Of a DNA stretch of 64,000 nucleotides, positions 44,920 through 56,142 are shown piece after piece. A program made the translations under genes and the position numbers. Position 1 is the first letter of the stretch, and the number at the start of each line of letters is the position of its first letter. Source of the stretch: Sympetrum striolatum (Eukaryota; Arthropoda; Insecta; Odonata; Libellulidae); the NCBI GenBank assembly GCA_947579665.1, contig OX388351.1, positions 2,728,001-2,792,000 of the forward strand. Reading direction: 5' to 3'. The notes below the pieces were generated by a model, which was not told where the DNA came from, did no database searches, and saw nothing but the letters and a program-made list of their open reading frames with translations.

Positions 44920-46400
44920 CTTCAAAGCAAAATAACATGTTTATTATTCACCAACAACAAAACAGAATCGATGACAACACATTCGCGTTAACTCCGGTAA
45001 CGTAATAACAACGCAATATTATTTATCGTATACACTCAAAAAGCAAAATCTGTGTGCGTCTGATATTGAAGAAATTATCCTATTTCGCTATTATATATCT
45101 ACTATTACGTTCGATATTATAAAAAAGTGTCTTTACTAAATATTATAATAAACGTTCTAATATTATATCAAATTTAGAATTACTTTATATAAAATCTAAT
45201 TGAATATATAATAAGCCTGTTCTACCGGAACAAATAAAAGCTACGGATGGACATCACTTTGTCCGTTGAGTAGCCCGTAAAGTATAAATTAAACCATGCG
45301 ATAAAAAATATAAGTAATTTTTCTCGACTAAAGCAAAGTAAGAATCTAAGAGCGAAATTTTACAATTAAAAAAATGTCGAAAGCTCGCGAAGTATTATCA
45401 TAATTACGGAAGTCCTACGCTGCAATGCATGAAGCTGGGGAAACCACATTAAAAAAGATATTAAAGACTTATATCTCCTTCATTATTTCTGTGCAATAAT
45501 ATACTAAAGTTGGAAATTGTTTAAAGCCGCACATATAAAATGCCAAGGAATTCAAAACGGCGTTAACTTTGAGAAACTCTATCCATCTTAATCTAAATGT
45601 CTGATGAATGATTAATTACTTAAATAATGAATGAAGACTAATAAGTAAAAATCATTAATTATTTTTATGTTAACAATTCCCAGGTATACTTCATAAACTA
45701 TGGGACGTGGAATATCCTTTTATGTTTACTCTGATATCAAAGAAAAAACAATAAAGAATCATAAAATTAGAGATTCTATGCGGAAGTTACCAAACCGGAT
45801 AAGCATAGCTACAAATCCGAATACTGATTATGAATGTTAATTTTCAATTGAAGTCGTTGAAGCGAAAGGATCCATAGGATAACAAATTAGGAGAAAATCA
45901 AAGTAAGCTAATCTAAATGAATAAGGAAAAAAGTGGAATGTGAAACTAGAGTCAAAATGGAAGGAATTAAAGGGAAAACACATCGACCTGATAGCATCCG
46001 CTAATACCACAGCGACATTGTTTTCGCGTTTGAAAAACCTAATTAAGTTATGCACAAAAATACTGAGTCGTCCACGGTAGTAACCTTTGTCGTCTATTTT
46101 TACATTAATCGATGTACTGATTTATGTAAATCTGATATCGGTAACTTTGATGCGAGATAAATATAAAAGTGACTCCACATAAGTCAGGAACCTTAGTTCT
46201 CTATTTAACTCTTATCAAGTATATGATACAAGCGAAATCAAGATTAAGATTAAAACTCAATCACGTAAAGAATTGGGAAGGTACTGCGTTGTTAAAAATA
46301 CAAGAGATTTTCCGCTCATGTTATTAAACATCATGCAGCAACGTTTTAAACTAATTACTGGCGAACTATATGGATGAAATATAATTTTAAAAGAACTAAC

Positions 46401-46514
46401 CTTTACTGGAAATCCGGAAGAATTCATTTGATAACGCTTCGCTGAACGAACTTGAACGAATTGCATTCCAGACACCCGGAAGAATCATCACCCAGAAAAG
46501 ATAGAAGTAACTCC
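46401..46514 (-). other. TU3 exon-like block, second copy (114 bp)
   Basis: It is preceded by TTTCTTTTTACATGTTTTGAG and followed by GTTAGTTCTTTT. One frame starts MQFVQVRSAKRYQMNSSG and runs into the donor. The sister copy at 48.2 kb has MLKVRSTKEFSRMPNT in the corresponding place, sharing VRS-K. Whether this is coding conservation or chance cannot be decided from two copies. Confidence 0.5.
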
Positions 46515-48187
46515 CTCAAAACATGTAAAAAGAAAGAAACAAGAATAAATTAAGGAAGTTATTCAATATCTACAGATAATATAGAACAATGCGTGTATAA
46601 ATGCAAGCACACGTTATTACCGATCAATGTAATTAGAATATCCTATGGACAAAGTTGAAGAAGTTTGGGAACTATCGCTTAGGCATTACAATCAATTCAT
46701 TTGAAATAAAAAACAGAGATATGTTGACTGAAATATATCAAATATAAAACACCAAAGCCCGCTTATAGGATCTGAATTGACAATAATCATTCCATAATAT
46801 TATTGCATCAGATTCACACAATCATTTTTATGAATAAAATTATTACATAATGGATAAAATTTTACTCCTGAAAATGAAATCAAGGAAATATTGCTCCCTT
46901 TCATTGCGTATAAGCGTTATTCGAGAGTAGAGACTATTAACGACAAATCCATTTAAATGCATTGTTAGAAAACATTAATGAATCCTACGTTAGCATTAAT
47001 TAGGCCTGTCTCGTAAACTACGAAAGTCAAATATTCTATAAGAGAATTGATCTGATTTGTAAAACAAAGCAATAAATGATCATAACGTGATAAATTCTTC
47101 CTAATGTTACTGAAATCGGATAAGTATATCGAGAAATACTAAAATATTGATGATTTTAATGGTAGATTCTATATGAAGGTAGTTTCCTTTGTTGGAGTCT
47201 TTTCGTAAACTTCTTCTTTACTTCGCAGTAAAACTAAATTAATGACTTGAATAACCTTCATCGACTTTATGCATTCTTATCCTGAAGTTATAAATTTTAA
47301 ACCAACAAAGTATTTACAATGCCAAGGAAGCCAAAGCTGCAATAACTGAAAAGGATTTTCCTTCTGTTAAAATAAAAGGGAGCAGGAGGTTTGTTAAGAA
47401 ACAAGGGTCAATAAACTAACTGCCATTGTTCTATTAGTTCATCGTAAACTAAGATATTAAGAAACTTTAGTTGCATACGCTATGGCGAGTGCCATAAAGA
47501 TTATTCTCCTTATTCTTATTAGCTTTAATACAGACAGGTGAAAAATAACGCTAGTAAAATTAAGTATAGTTGTTTACAATGTCGGGGATCATTTACGAAA
47601 GCAAGACCTTGAATTCATTAAAAGACATGAAATCGAAAATGGCACTAATGGCTACATCTTTTAAAAAATCTTAACAGTGGAAGTGATCGTAATTTGAGGT
47701 GATTCGGAATTCCTTTACTGAACAAGCTTGGGTTCTGCTTACAAAATATGAGAAAGTGAAAGTAATGAATAGGGAATAAAATTAAAAGCTGAAGCTAGAG
47801 TTAAATGGAAATGAATGAAAGGGAAAATACAATTACTTAATAGAATTTGCTTTCACTACGGCGAAATTGCTTCCCCGTTTTTCAAAACCAAAGTACGGAA
47901 TGCTAAAAAAATACGGAGTCATCTATTGCAATCCATCGTAATCTTTGTTTTCTTATCAATAATTTATAAATTATTGATAAATAATTTAAAATTATTTAGC
48001 AATAAATCGAATATGAGTATAGTTGATGATATACACACACTATTAGGCTAGTAATTTATTAACAAATAAATATAGAAAAAGTGATATCTACTTCAAAATA
48101 TATATCGCTCAAGTTTTACAGAAATGAGAAAACAACGGTTTAAAATAAGTACTACATGATAGATGATATTGTTTTGAAAGAACTGAC

Positions 48188-48286
48188 CTGTATTGGGCAT
48201 CCGGGAGAATTCCTTTGTTGAACGCACTTTCAGCATTACGCCTGAGACGCCACGAAGAATATTCTAACAGCGACAGGATTCATCCC
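48188..48286 (-). other. TU3 exon-like block, first copy (99 bp)
   Basis: Acceptor context TTTCTACTTTTAAG and donor GTCAGTTCTTT bound it. It shares GAATATTCTTCGTGGCGTCT with the blocks at 46.4 kb (GATGATTCTTCCGGGTGTCT) and 26.4 kb. Two copies in TU3 against one in TU1 indicate exon gain or loss. Confidence 0.5.
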
Positions 48287-49439
48287 CTTAAAAGTAGAAA
48301 AAAGAAAGAATCAAATAATTCACTATCCACAGAAAACATTAGGAAATACTAGGTTGTAAATCAGTCAAAAAAACCCCGTCAATTGACATCGGTTGATGTT
48401 TTCCGGTTTTAGTCACGAAATAATTTCGAAAAATAATACTTTATTAAAAATACTTAACTAAATGACCGTTGAAAATACCGCGAAATATTTTACATATTAA
48501 ACTCTGGTAATAAAGTTGAACCAAGGAAAGGAATAACAAATATGTTAGACGTCCATTAAATTGTAGGATTATGACCACCTGACTGATTTCGAAATAATTT
48601 ATTTAGCTATTTTTGATTTGAATACAATGATAAGAATACACCATTTCAGCGCAAACGAATATCCACCTACAATTATAAGAATTACATATTTGTTGATTAT
48701 TCAATCAAATTTTGAAAGACGGATAGGAGGATGGAAATTTCGCATTTATTAACGGGATGATGAAATTATGATTTGACCAAAATTCAGTTGATTTAATTCT
48801 GGCAGATAATATCTATAAGTGACTTCTATTGATCTACGATATTTTTACTTGAAATGCACGGTCTCAATGTAATATGGTTTAATATATAAATCAATTCGAG
48901 CAATTACAACTCTTTATACGACTTCCGTTGACGAAAACTACCGAGCTTAATGACGGAAATCGGGATTTTTGAAATTAAACCTGAATTGTGACCGTTTGCT
49001 TTAGTTTAATTCATAGTTAAATAAAAAGAAAAGGAATATCAATAGGAGAAATTGCAGACGAAACTTTCTATGCCTTAGCTACAAACACTATATCCCATCG
49101 CCCACAAAATGCGTTTATTATAAAGATCGAAATAATATTGTTTCGCCTAAAATCAAAACACATATCTCTAAAACTCAATCTAGAGTAATTTATGATTATG
49201 CGAATATTTACCAAATATAGGAGATCCCCAGGAAAGTCCACGAAAATCTTGACGCCAGGAAATATTGTCTAATTAAATGAATGTATACACCTCAATTAAA
49301 ACTAATAAAGCAATAATGAAGTCAAAGTCTGAAAATTCGCAAGTTCGCATATACCTGATTTCGAAATTATGGTACTGCCACAATTCAAAAGTTAACGGTT
49401 TTCCGGGAAAAAGACCAGCAGCAGCTCTTCACTTGGTGA

Positions 49440-49570
49440 CGTCTTCGAAGTAACTGAAGTTTAAAAGTTTCGACAAAACAGTTGATACAAATACTGCACT
49501 GTGATTGGTCGGTGATCACCTTTCAGTTGAACCCTCTGTTTTCCCCATACTGTTGATAATTATCATAAAC
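49440..49570 (-). promoter_or_regulatory. TU3 start region with CCAAT box
   Basis: On the minus strand CACCGACCAATCACAGTGCA is followed by GTATTTG and, about 30 bases later, AAACTTCAGTTACTTCGAAG. This parallels the TU1 start region (AACTTCAGTTGCTACGGAG). The retained CCAAT core and spacing support a promoter. Confidence 0.45.
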
Positions 49571-50690
49571 TAAAATCTTCATTGAAACAAAATACATTTA
49601 AGTGCAAAACAATTTAATTTAAATTTAAAAATTATTGGAAGATTAATTTTAATTTCAAAATTATTTGATTATACTACCCATAGATTTCCTGTCCGCTGTG
49701 ATGCGTTATTTATCAAATAAAAAAGAAACTGTTTACCAAAGATATTATTAACAAACTAATGCTTTACTAATTACTTTGTATAATGTCCCGTTTGAAAATT
49801 AAACGTAGCAAATTAATGAAACAGGAACGCGATTGACGATCTGTAGAATTAAATCCGAATCTAACCTATTCAAATGTAGTTAAAAATGATGTAAATTTAG
49901 TAAAAATGTCAAATTTTTATCGAATTAGGAAATAACCTATTCCATATATATGGCCTATAGATACTCATGTTAGATTTACTTTTGGAACCTCAGAATACTT
50001 CTCTGTCGTTCAGATATGAGGAAAGATGATGGAGATGTTATTGATTTAGCAATAAAGTATCCCTTCCACACGAGCTCTTCAAAGCTATAATCTTATCTTT
50101 AGGAAATCAACTTGCTAGGTTTCAGAAATGTATTCATATTACCTATAATTACATATCTAGTTGTCAAGAAGAAGAATTGTGGATTAGTATTTAGCGAAAT
50201 TGCAGAGTGGGAATTTTTGTGACTTATTTTTGTTGTATTATTAATTTTGGAATCCCCACATTTCCCTCTTTACAATTCCAGCCGAAGACGTTCGGTGTTT
50301 TCAATTCCGAATACCTTCGGTTTTCTCTGGTTTTGTCATACGCAATTAAGATATTGAGAAACCCAAGAATTCCTTTCTTTGACAAACAGTATGTGAATTT
50401 AAAAAGAGAATCGACAAATGAAAGGGTAAAGAGGCAGAGATGTCTAAGAAAAATTCAAAGCAATTTATTTATTTGTACTTTTAAATTGACTTAAATGCTC
50501 AATATTTAATAGTTTTCAAGTTTATGCAATGATTGTTAAATAACTTGATGGATTCGCTGGGTGTTTACACTTACTCTTAAACTCTAAACTTTTTCGGTGA
50601 ATCTGTTTGAATTTTAGTTACTCAACTCATTTTTATGCTAAGAACAAAACAATTGTACAACACGTTTATCTCTGGAATTGTTGCACTTAC
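49571..50690. other. TU3 upstream flank with exon-2-like block at 50,260-50,360 (-)
   Basis: The minus strand reads TTGGGTTTCTCAATATC, then TATGACAAAACCAGAG, then GTCTTCGGCTGGAATTG. It is a shortened relative of the blocks at 28,230-28,340 (-) and 51,895-52,020 (+). An overlapping plus-strand frame of 95 codons (50,207-50,494) is antisense to this block and is not supported. Confidence 0.4.
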
Positions 50691-51060
50691 CTTCATATTC
50701 TTGTAATATTAGTGCCTGTTGTAAACCATGCAATAGAATCCCGCATACATTAACTTCCAGCACCAATTCAATTCAATACTTTTCGTCCATCTTGTTGCTG
50801 TGGAGCATTAGCCATTCTTTTGCGATAGAAACTTGGTTACTCGGATTGAATACATGTGTCCTCTTTACTTTTATAACACTACTCTTCTCGGAAAAACTAC
50901 TGAACTATAAGCACTGCGGAGCACTGTTTTCACTGAAAAACTTTTGCACACTTTTTGAAAATGGCACTGGTCATAAAACTGAGTTTCCAAATCGTACAAA
51001 TCACTTCTGCACGAATACTCATAGACGTAGCGTAACATTTACATAGCGTAACAAATTTAG
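50691..51060 (-). other. Divergent first exon, minus side, of bidirectional locus 2
   Basis: Inverted paralogue of 29,201-29,507. Minus-strand phrases AGTGAAAACAGTGCTCCGCA and GCACTAATATTAC are shared with it, and the block ends GAAG followed by GTAAGTGC. A 122-codon plus-strand frame (50,678-51,046) lies antisense to it and is a composition artefact. Confidence 0.5.
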
Positions 51061-51189
51061 TCCAACTATTATGACGTTGCAATTTCACGAAGAACCATAT
51101 ACAAAGCACTCTCTGGAAACATTTTCACTCTGGTAACTGATAATTTTCTTTTGAAGTTCGCACACAACGAAATTACACTTCCATGAAGG
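51061..51189. promoter_or_regulatory. Shared intergenic core between divergent exons, locus 2
   Basis: Contains TGACGTTGCAATTTCACG, the reverse complement of the core text at locus 1 with few changes. Retention in both loci suggests a functional bidirectional promoter. Inference only. Confidence 0.4.
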
Positions 51190-51614
51190 CCATTGTGACT
51201 AATTTTGGGCGCAATTTAGAAGGATTGTGGGTATACAATTTTCTGAACAACGAAAAGGTACTCTTCGTCATCTGATGACGTGACTTCCGCAGTCTCAAGT
51301 CTGCTTTAATGCCATGTGCTCGAATTTTGAAGGTGACTTCCATATTCTCCTTCCTATGTTAAATTGTGTTACCAGTAGAACGAAACGAAGTGCTTGGGCA
51401 TATTGAGTATTTATTACCTAAGGAGATATTTGTTCTTGTGAAAAGGGTTTCAGTTATAACACTGTGTATTTGTCTGTGCTTCATGAACCCAGGAAGTATG
51501 ATTCGTGATGAAATTCAATCGAAAAGAGATAAGAATACGAAGGGATACGATACTAATTGAAGTTATAGAATCCGGACGTGATATTCTGATTTCAAATTAC
51601 ATGAGGAAAAAAAC
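51190..51614 (+). other. Divergent first exon, plus side, of bidirectional locus 2, with small open frame
   Basis: It ends at a strong donor (AAAAAC followed by GTAAGTTG). A frame open from 51,366 to 51,560 includes EIFVLVKRVSVITLCICLCF, a hydrophobic stretch, then MNPGSMIRDE and KNTKGYDTN. No ATG precedes the hydrophobic part in frame (an in-frame TAA lies just upstream), so a start would need an upstream exon or the internal Met. The locus 1 copy keeps the same peptide core but has stops. Confidence 0.45.
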
Positions 51615-52166
51615 GTAAGTTGTTAATTCCTTTGATTTTTTCTGTTTCAAGATTATTTTTATTAATCAGTCGTATTTAACATGCTACTACTTACTTCAAG
51701 CTTAGGACCGACACTTCAAAAAGGTTTTTGGACTTCCTCGAAATATTTCAATTATCACCAGTAAGAAACGTTTACTCCCGTCCTTATCATCAACTGTTGG
51801 CTGATATATCATAGCGTCCATCACCAATTTAGATAAAGTTTTAATCAATGTTGAACATTTTAATAGTTTCGATTTTAATGTAAATGAAAGAATTTCTTGG
51901 GTTTCTCAAAACCTTGATTACCAATGACAAGACCGAACCTGAGATAACAGAAGGAATTCGTTGTTGAAAACACTGACGTGTCTTCGGTTGGAATTGTAAA
52001 GAGAAGAATTTAAGAATTCTTAGATGAATTTTACACCAAAATTCAGTTGCATGTAATGAGTATGCGTATACTTGCTGACTTGTAATCCAAATGTCTTAGC
52101 TTACTGTTGACCATCAATAAATAGTAAATTAGGAATGGATTATATGTAATTTGAATTCAATCCCTA
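51615..52166. other. Intron-like stretch with exon-2-like block at 51,895-52,020 (+)
   Basis: The block has GGGTTTCTCAAAACC, then TGACAAGACCGAACCTGAGA, then GTCTTCGGTTGGAATTG, related to 28,230-28,340 (-). It would be the second exon of the plus-side transcript of locus 2. Nothing else was recognised. Confidence 0.4.
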
Positions 52167-52363
52167 AATATAAAATGAAAAAACAACTTTGTAGAGTCCA
52201 CAATCTTTACTATTCTCAAGCACGACCTAGGTTTCGTTACAGAGTAACAACTTCGTGAACTAGGGGAACGCTAAGGAAGATGTTACTCTGTAACGAAACC
52301 TAGGTCGTGCTTGAGAATAGTAAAGATTTTGGACTCTACAAAGTTGTTTTTTCATTTTATATT
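52167..52363. repeat. Near-perfect 82 bp inverted repeat (long hairpin)
   Basis: Arms 52,167-52,248 and 52,282-52,363 pair at 81 of 82 positions by eye, with a 33-base loop. The single mismatch is near 52,201 (GTCCACAATC against GTCCAAAATC). The arms contain CTCAAGCACGACCTAGGTTT. Options are a foldback element or MITE, a recent template-switch inverted duplication, or a hairpin RNA precursor. No clear target duplication flanks it. Confidence 0.95.
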
Positions 52364-55199
52364 ATGAAGGAGTTCCACAGAATTACACCACAAACCGTCA
52401 CATCAATCCCTAAAGTATAATTTTGCTTTCAAAAGAAGAGATATCATAGGATTCTCTTAAAGAGAAAACTTAATCGATAGAATCATAACATCACATGCAT
52501 CTTTATTCATATCCTAATGTTGGAGAAGTATTCTTAGGTTTCAAAAGTATGTAGTATTATGTGAGTTATTATTTGTCTTAAATAATGATAATTCCCAATT
52601 TCGATGGAATTTTTACTTTTTTACTACAATTATATCATTGATTTTAATTATAATTTAGAAGTTATATTACAATTTAATTTTTGTAGGTCGTTACTCGCAT
52701 CCCTCGTTTCATTATTGCCAAACATGAGCAACATGAATTACGTTACTTGCGTATAGTATTTAATATATTTAATTTTTAATCTGATCCTTTTTCAAAATAA
52801 TTTTTGGGTAATTAATATTTTTGGTAAACTGTTTTTTTTATTGGAGACGTAACGAATTCCAGGGGAGATGGCATTGCAACTTTAGTCGCTACTTATGTAA
52901 ATAGCAATGTTCTCCTTCGAATGTGATGAATTCTGTTAGAAAATCTATGGAAGGCTTCCTATGCACGGAACTTGAGATTCTTCCATGATTCAAAGAGGGT
53001 CTTAAAATCATACGAGAATTATTTAAAAAACAATTAAAGGAGAGAAAATTATTTATAAAAATAATTAGCAATGTTAAAAAAATTGAACGACAGTTCTGAA
53101 CAATATGTATGTTATATAATTAAGTGAAATAAAGAAGTTAGAAGGTTTTAAATATGTATGCAAGTAAGATCTGAACTATTTCTCATTTTAGAGACACATT
53201 CATGAAGAAAATAAGGCCAATCTGTAATCATACTAAATTGCAAAAATTATAAATTGCTACATACAAGGTAATGATTCGTACATTCTTATATTGCACAATC
53301 ACATACCTAAATTGAGTCAGTTTACCTCATTTACAATTAAATGGGCATGATACCACTAAAGGTATTCAAAGTTCCCGTGGAGAAGTATAAATTTAATGGT
53401 ACGAAAGAGATTATACTCTTAATTCCCCCTTCACGAACCCTGAATTCAACATTGGAAAAAATCATGCAGCGTCCTTTGTTTCCACACAAACCAATGTAAA
53501 ACCGTTGACACGAATTGAATTTGCCAGTCGCTTTTATAGATGCCTAAATCGTGATTGTGCATTGGAAAAATTATGCATCTGAAATTAAACGAAACTGTAA
53601 TGTTACTCGATTGACCAAGTGAAAAGATTAATAAACACAGCAAATACTTATTTAAATGCCTACGTTTGGTCTTAAGTAGGCTTAAGGAAGCCTTAGACAC
53701 CTCCTTGACCTTCAAAAATGGAGCCGAGGATCTTGAAGGTCTTTGGAACTGAGGTAGTCATTTGCTAAGAAGGGACAGTAAAACATAAAGGTGTATGTAA
53801 ATACCTTTCTCTTCTGCTTGAGAAAATTAACAGTAAATTGAAGATTGAAAGTGCATTTTTCAAACAATCCCCGTAATGACCCCGTAATAGGTGAAAACAA
53901 AAAAAAAATTGATTTCTATAGAATTCCGGTACTGTGAAGTATAAAAGCTGTGGTCAGTGATGTTGAAGAACATTATAATTTTACAGTTTTTATACCATGT
54001 ATTAAAATATGAAATGTTATTCTAATGGAGATATATCGATATTAGTATATTGTAACTATGCAGAATCGCATTTAATATCATAAATAGCTTCTGAATTTCT
54101 TACTCATAAAAACAAAATCACCTTGTATCTCTCATATTCATGGAGCCATATTTTTTAAGCATTGCTAAAATCGAATAAGAAAGCATGGAGATGGAGAGGG
54201 TGGAAAGCCAAACTAATTTACAACACGAAAAGTGTGAACCAAAATTGAATGAATCTCTAAAGCGAAGTTATTTTATTTAACGCGTACTAAGATGACTGAG
54301 AAGTAAGTACAGTAAGTGACCTAGGCACTGAGTACGCTTCACTTAATTTCAATGATTACTAAGAGTGAGTATCGTTTTTAATTTGAAGGAAAACTAAAAT
54401 AAAATTATCCCTAATGCTTTCCACTATCCCTAATATCCAAATTAGCTAGGAGTAAATCGTGAAGGAATTAAGGTTGTCGACCGCGTGATTTAATAAACAG
54501 CCAATTCCAAAGGCTATAGTACTGTTTTCTGTTTTCATAATAACTCATAAAACAATTCCAATTCAAATACAGAAATATTGCATATAGAATTCGACGAAGT
54601 GTTGGAATATCTGGAAGAAGGCATTTAAAAGTTTCAATTTCAGCAAAGAAAGAGATTTTGTAATAATAAAAAATAATATAACTTGAGCTCACCTAAAATA
54701 GAAATCCTGTGTTCTCGGGTAACCTCAGTAATGAATTATTTTTTTCTGTTCTTTCCTTGCAAATGACTTATACGGCACTCCATTATGGAAATACGGGAAA
54801 TTTCACTTTATCAAAATCTGAAAAAAAAAAAATTGAAACACCTAATTATTAAAAGGATTAATAATGATGAAATTTGCAAGTATTGTAAGCATTGCGGGCA
54901 ATGCAATCACTGTATGTATACAACAGCTATGGACAGTAATGAACTTTCTAGGTTTACTTTCAAATGTCGTTCCGAAAGTCGTCCAAATTTACGTTATTTC
55001 AAAACCATTGTGGCCATTACCATAATATTATCTACCTTCTGTTTAAAAATACACGGCGCAATAACTACAGGTTAATTGAAATAAAATATTCAAGCGACAA
55101 TCATAATATTTGCTGACAGCGTCAATAATACACTTTTAATAAAATATATGATATCTATTTCGAACAAAAAAACGAAAACTCACTTTAGTATTATTATTA
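52364..55199. other. Mostly unassigned; inverted flank of the TU3 upstream region near 52.8 kb
   Basis: At about 52,820-52,870 the plus strand has TTTGGTAAACTGTTTTTTTT, matching the minus strand at 49,750-49,690 (TTTGGTAAACAGTTTCTTTT). The palindromic arrangement around locus 2 therefore extends this far. Beyond it, frames of 60-96 codons (for example 54,785-55,075, +) have no recognised motif. Confidence 0.4.
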
Positions 55200-55354
55200 G
55201 TATTATTAAAAGTGCTTCGACAGCTTAGGTCATTTCGCACATTGGCTCCCACCGGGATACAAACTCACTTTAATACTTATATACGCTAAATAGGAGAGGC
55301 ATCGTGTTTGTTAATTGTACGAACAGTAGTTATTAGCGTGCCTCCGATTAATAG
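55200..55354 (-). mobile_element. SINE-like fragment
   Basis: On the minus strand GTATCCCGGTGGGAGCC leads to GTGCGAAATGACCTAAGCTG. This resembles the SINE piece at 17.65-17.77 kb (GTGCAAAATGACCTTCGCTG). The B-box is degenerate. The last part (55,320-55,354) forms an inverted repeat with 56,108-56,142. Confidence 0.5.
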
Positions 55355-56142
55355 CAAAACGACAAATAAATAGATCGCGAGGTAGTGATAAACGTCACGC
55401 ACTAACACTACGCAAGAAACATATAAAACATCTAAAATGTTTTATATCTATGGCACTAATAACAAAAATAAAAAATGTGGGAAATGTTTTAATATTAGTA
55501 ACTTCAGCCGCCGAAATTTGTTACAAATCCATAAATCAATCCTCTATCTCCCGCTTCCCGATTACATTGTCTTGTCGCACGAACAGAGAAACCACCCAGA
55601 GAGCGGTATTACAAGTTAATGTATTCCTTAACATTATGACTAAGCTTATTTTTCGATTTTCCTTATGCCAAATAATAGGTAATTTCAATTGAGTCCAAAT
55701 TTTTCTGAATTTCTTGATTGATTTTCTGTAAACGAATTCGACTGAATCTTTAATTATTAATAAGTAAATCCAAGCTTAGGTGCTTAAGGTTTTGTAGGGA
55801 AAAATGTCGACTTCGCTGGGACTCGATCCCGCTACTTCGCTCGTCATTTAGTTACTCAACTTTTCCGGGTGCGCACTCTGCAGCCAAAAATTTAGGTTCA
55901 AGTGAAGGATTCCTCATTAACAGATACTGACATGTTGGAAATTTGTCGAAGAATTTAGAGACAGGCTAGGCTTTATATTGGTAACTTCAATCACATTAAG
56001 CAATGTATCAGTGCTTGTTGCTGAGTCTGACATCACCGACATTTTAACCTTCACCGTTGCATAGTGTTGATGTTCTCGCCACACATGATCCATTAAGTTT
56101 CACTTTCCTATTAATCGGAGGCATGCTAATCTATTCTGTTCG
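55320..56142. repeat. Inverted repeat of about 35 bp spaced by about 750 bp
   Basis: CGAACAGTAGTTATTAGCGT (55,320) continues to CCTCCGATTAATAG. Its reverse complement recurs at 56,108 as CTATTAATCGGAGGCATGCT continuing to CTGTTCG. Matches cover roughly 30 of 35 bases. The segment between may be a SINE-derived or foldback element. A B-box-like motif (GGGATCGAGTCCC, minus strand) lies at 55,819-55,831. Confidence 0.5.

Larger units (their letters stand above)
43621..49570 (-). other. Candidate spliced transcription unit TU3
   Basis: A 5.9 kb minus-strand unit. In sense order it has a CCAAT region (49.53 kb), an exon-like block (48,286-48,188), a second copy of it (46,514-46,401), a segment shared with TU2 (45,810-45,640), the marker (45,240-45,205), a terminal block (44,919-44,800), an AATAATTAAAAG segment with GGGCAAACTCTGGG (about 44,270-44,235), and the G-rich tail. 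It parallels TU1 in order and mirrors TU2. No recognised product and no long frame. Confidence 0.5.

Noticed and set aside
50678..51046. 122-codon plus-strand frame
   Set aside because: It lies antisense to the exon-like block shared with 29,201-29,507 and is not open in the paralogue.
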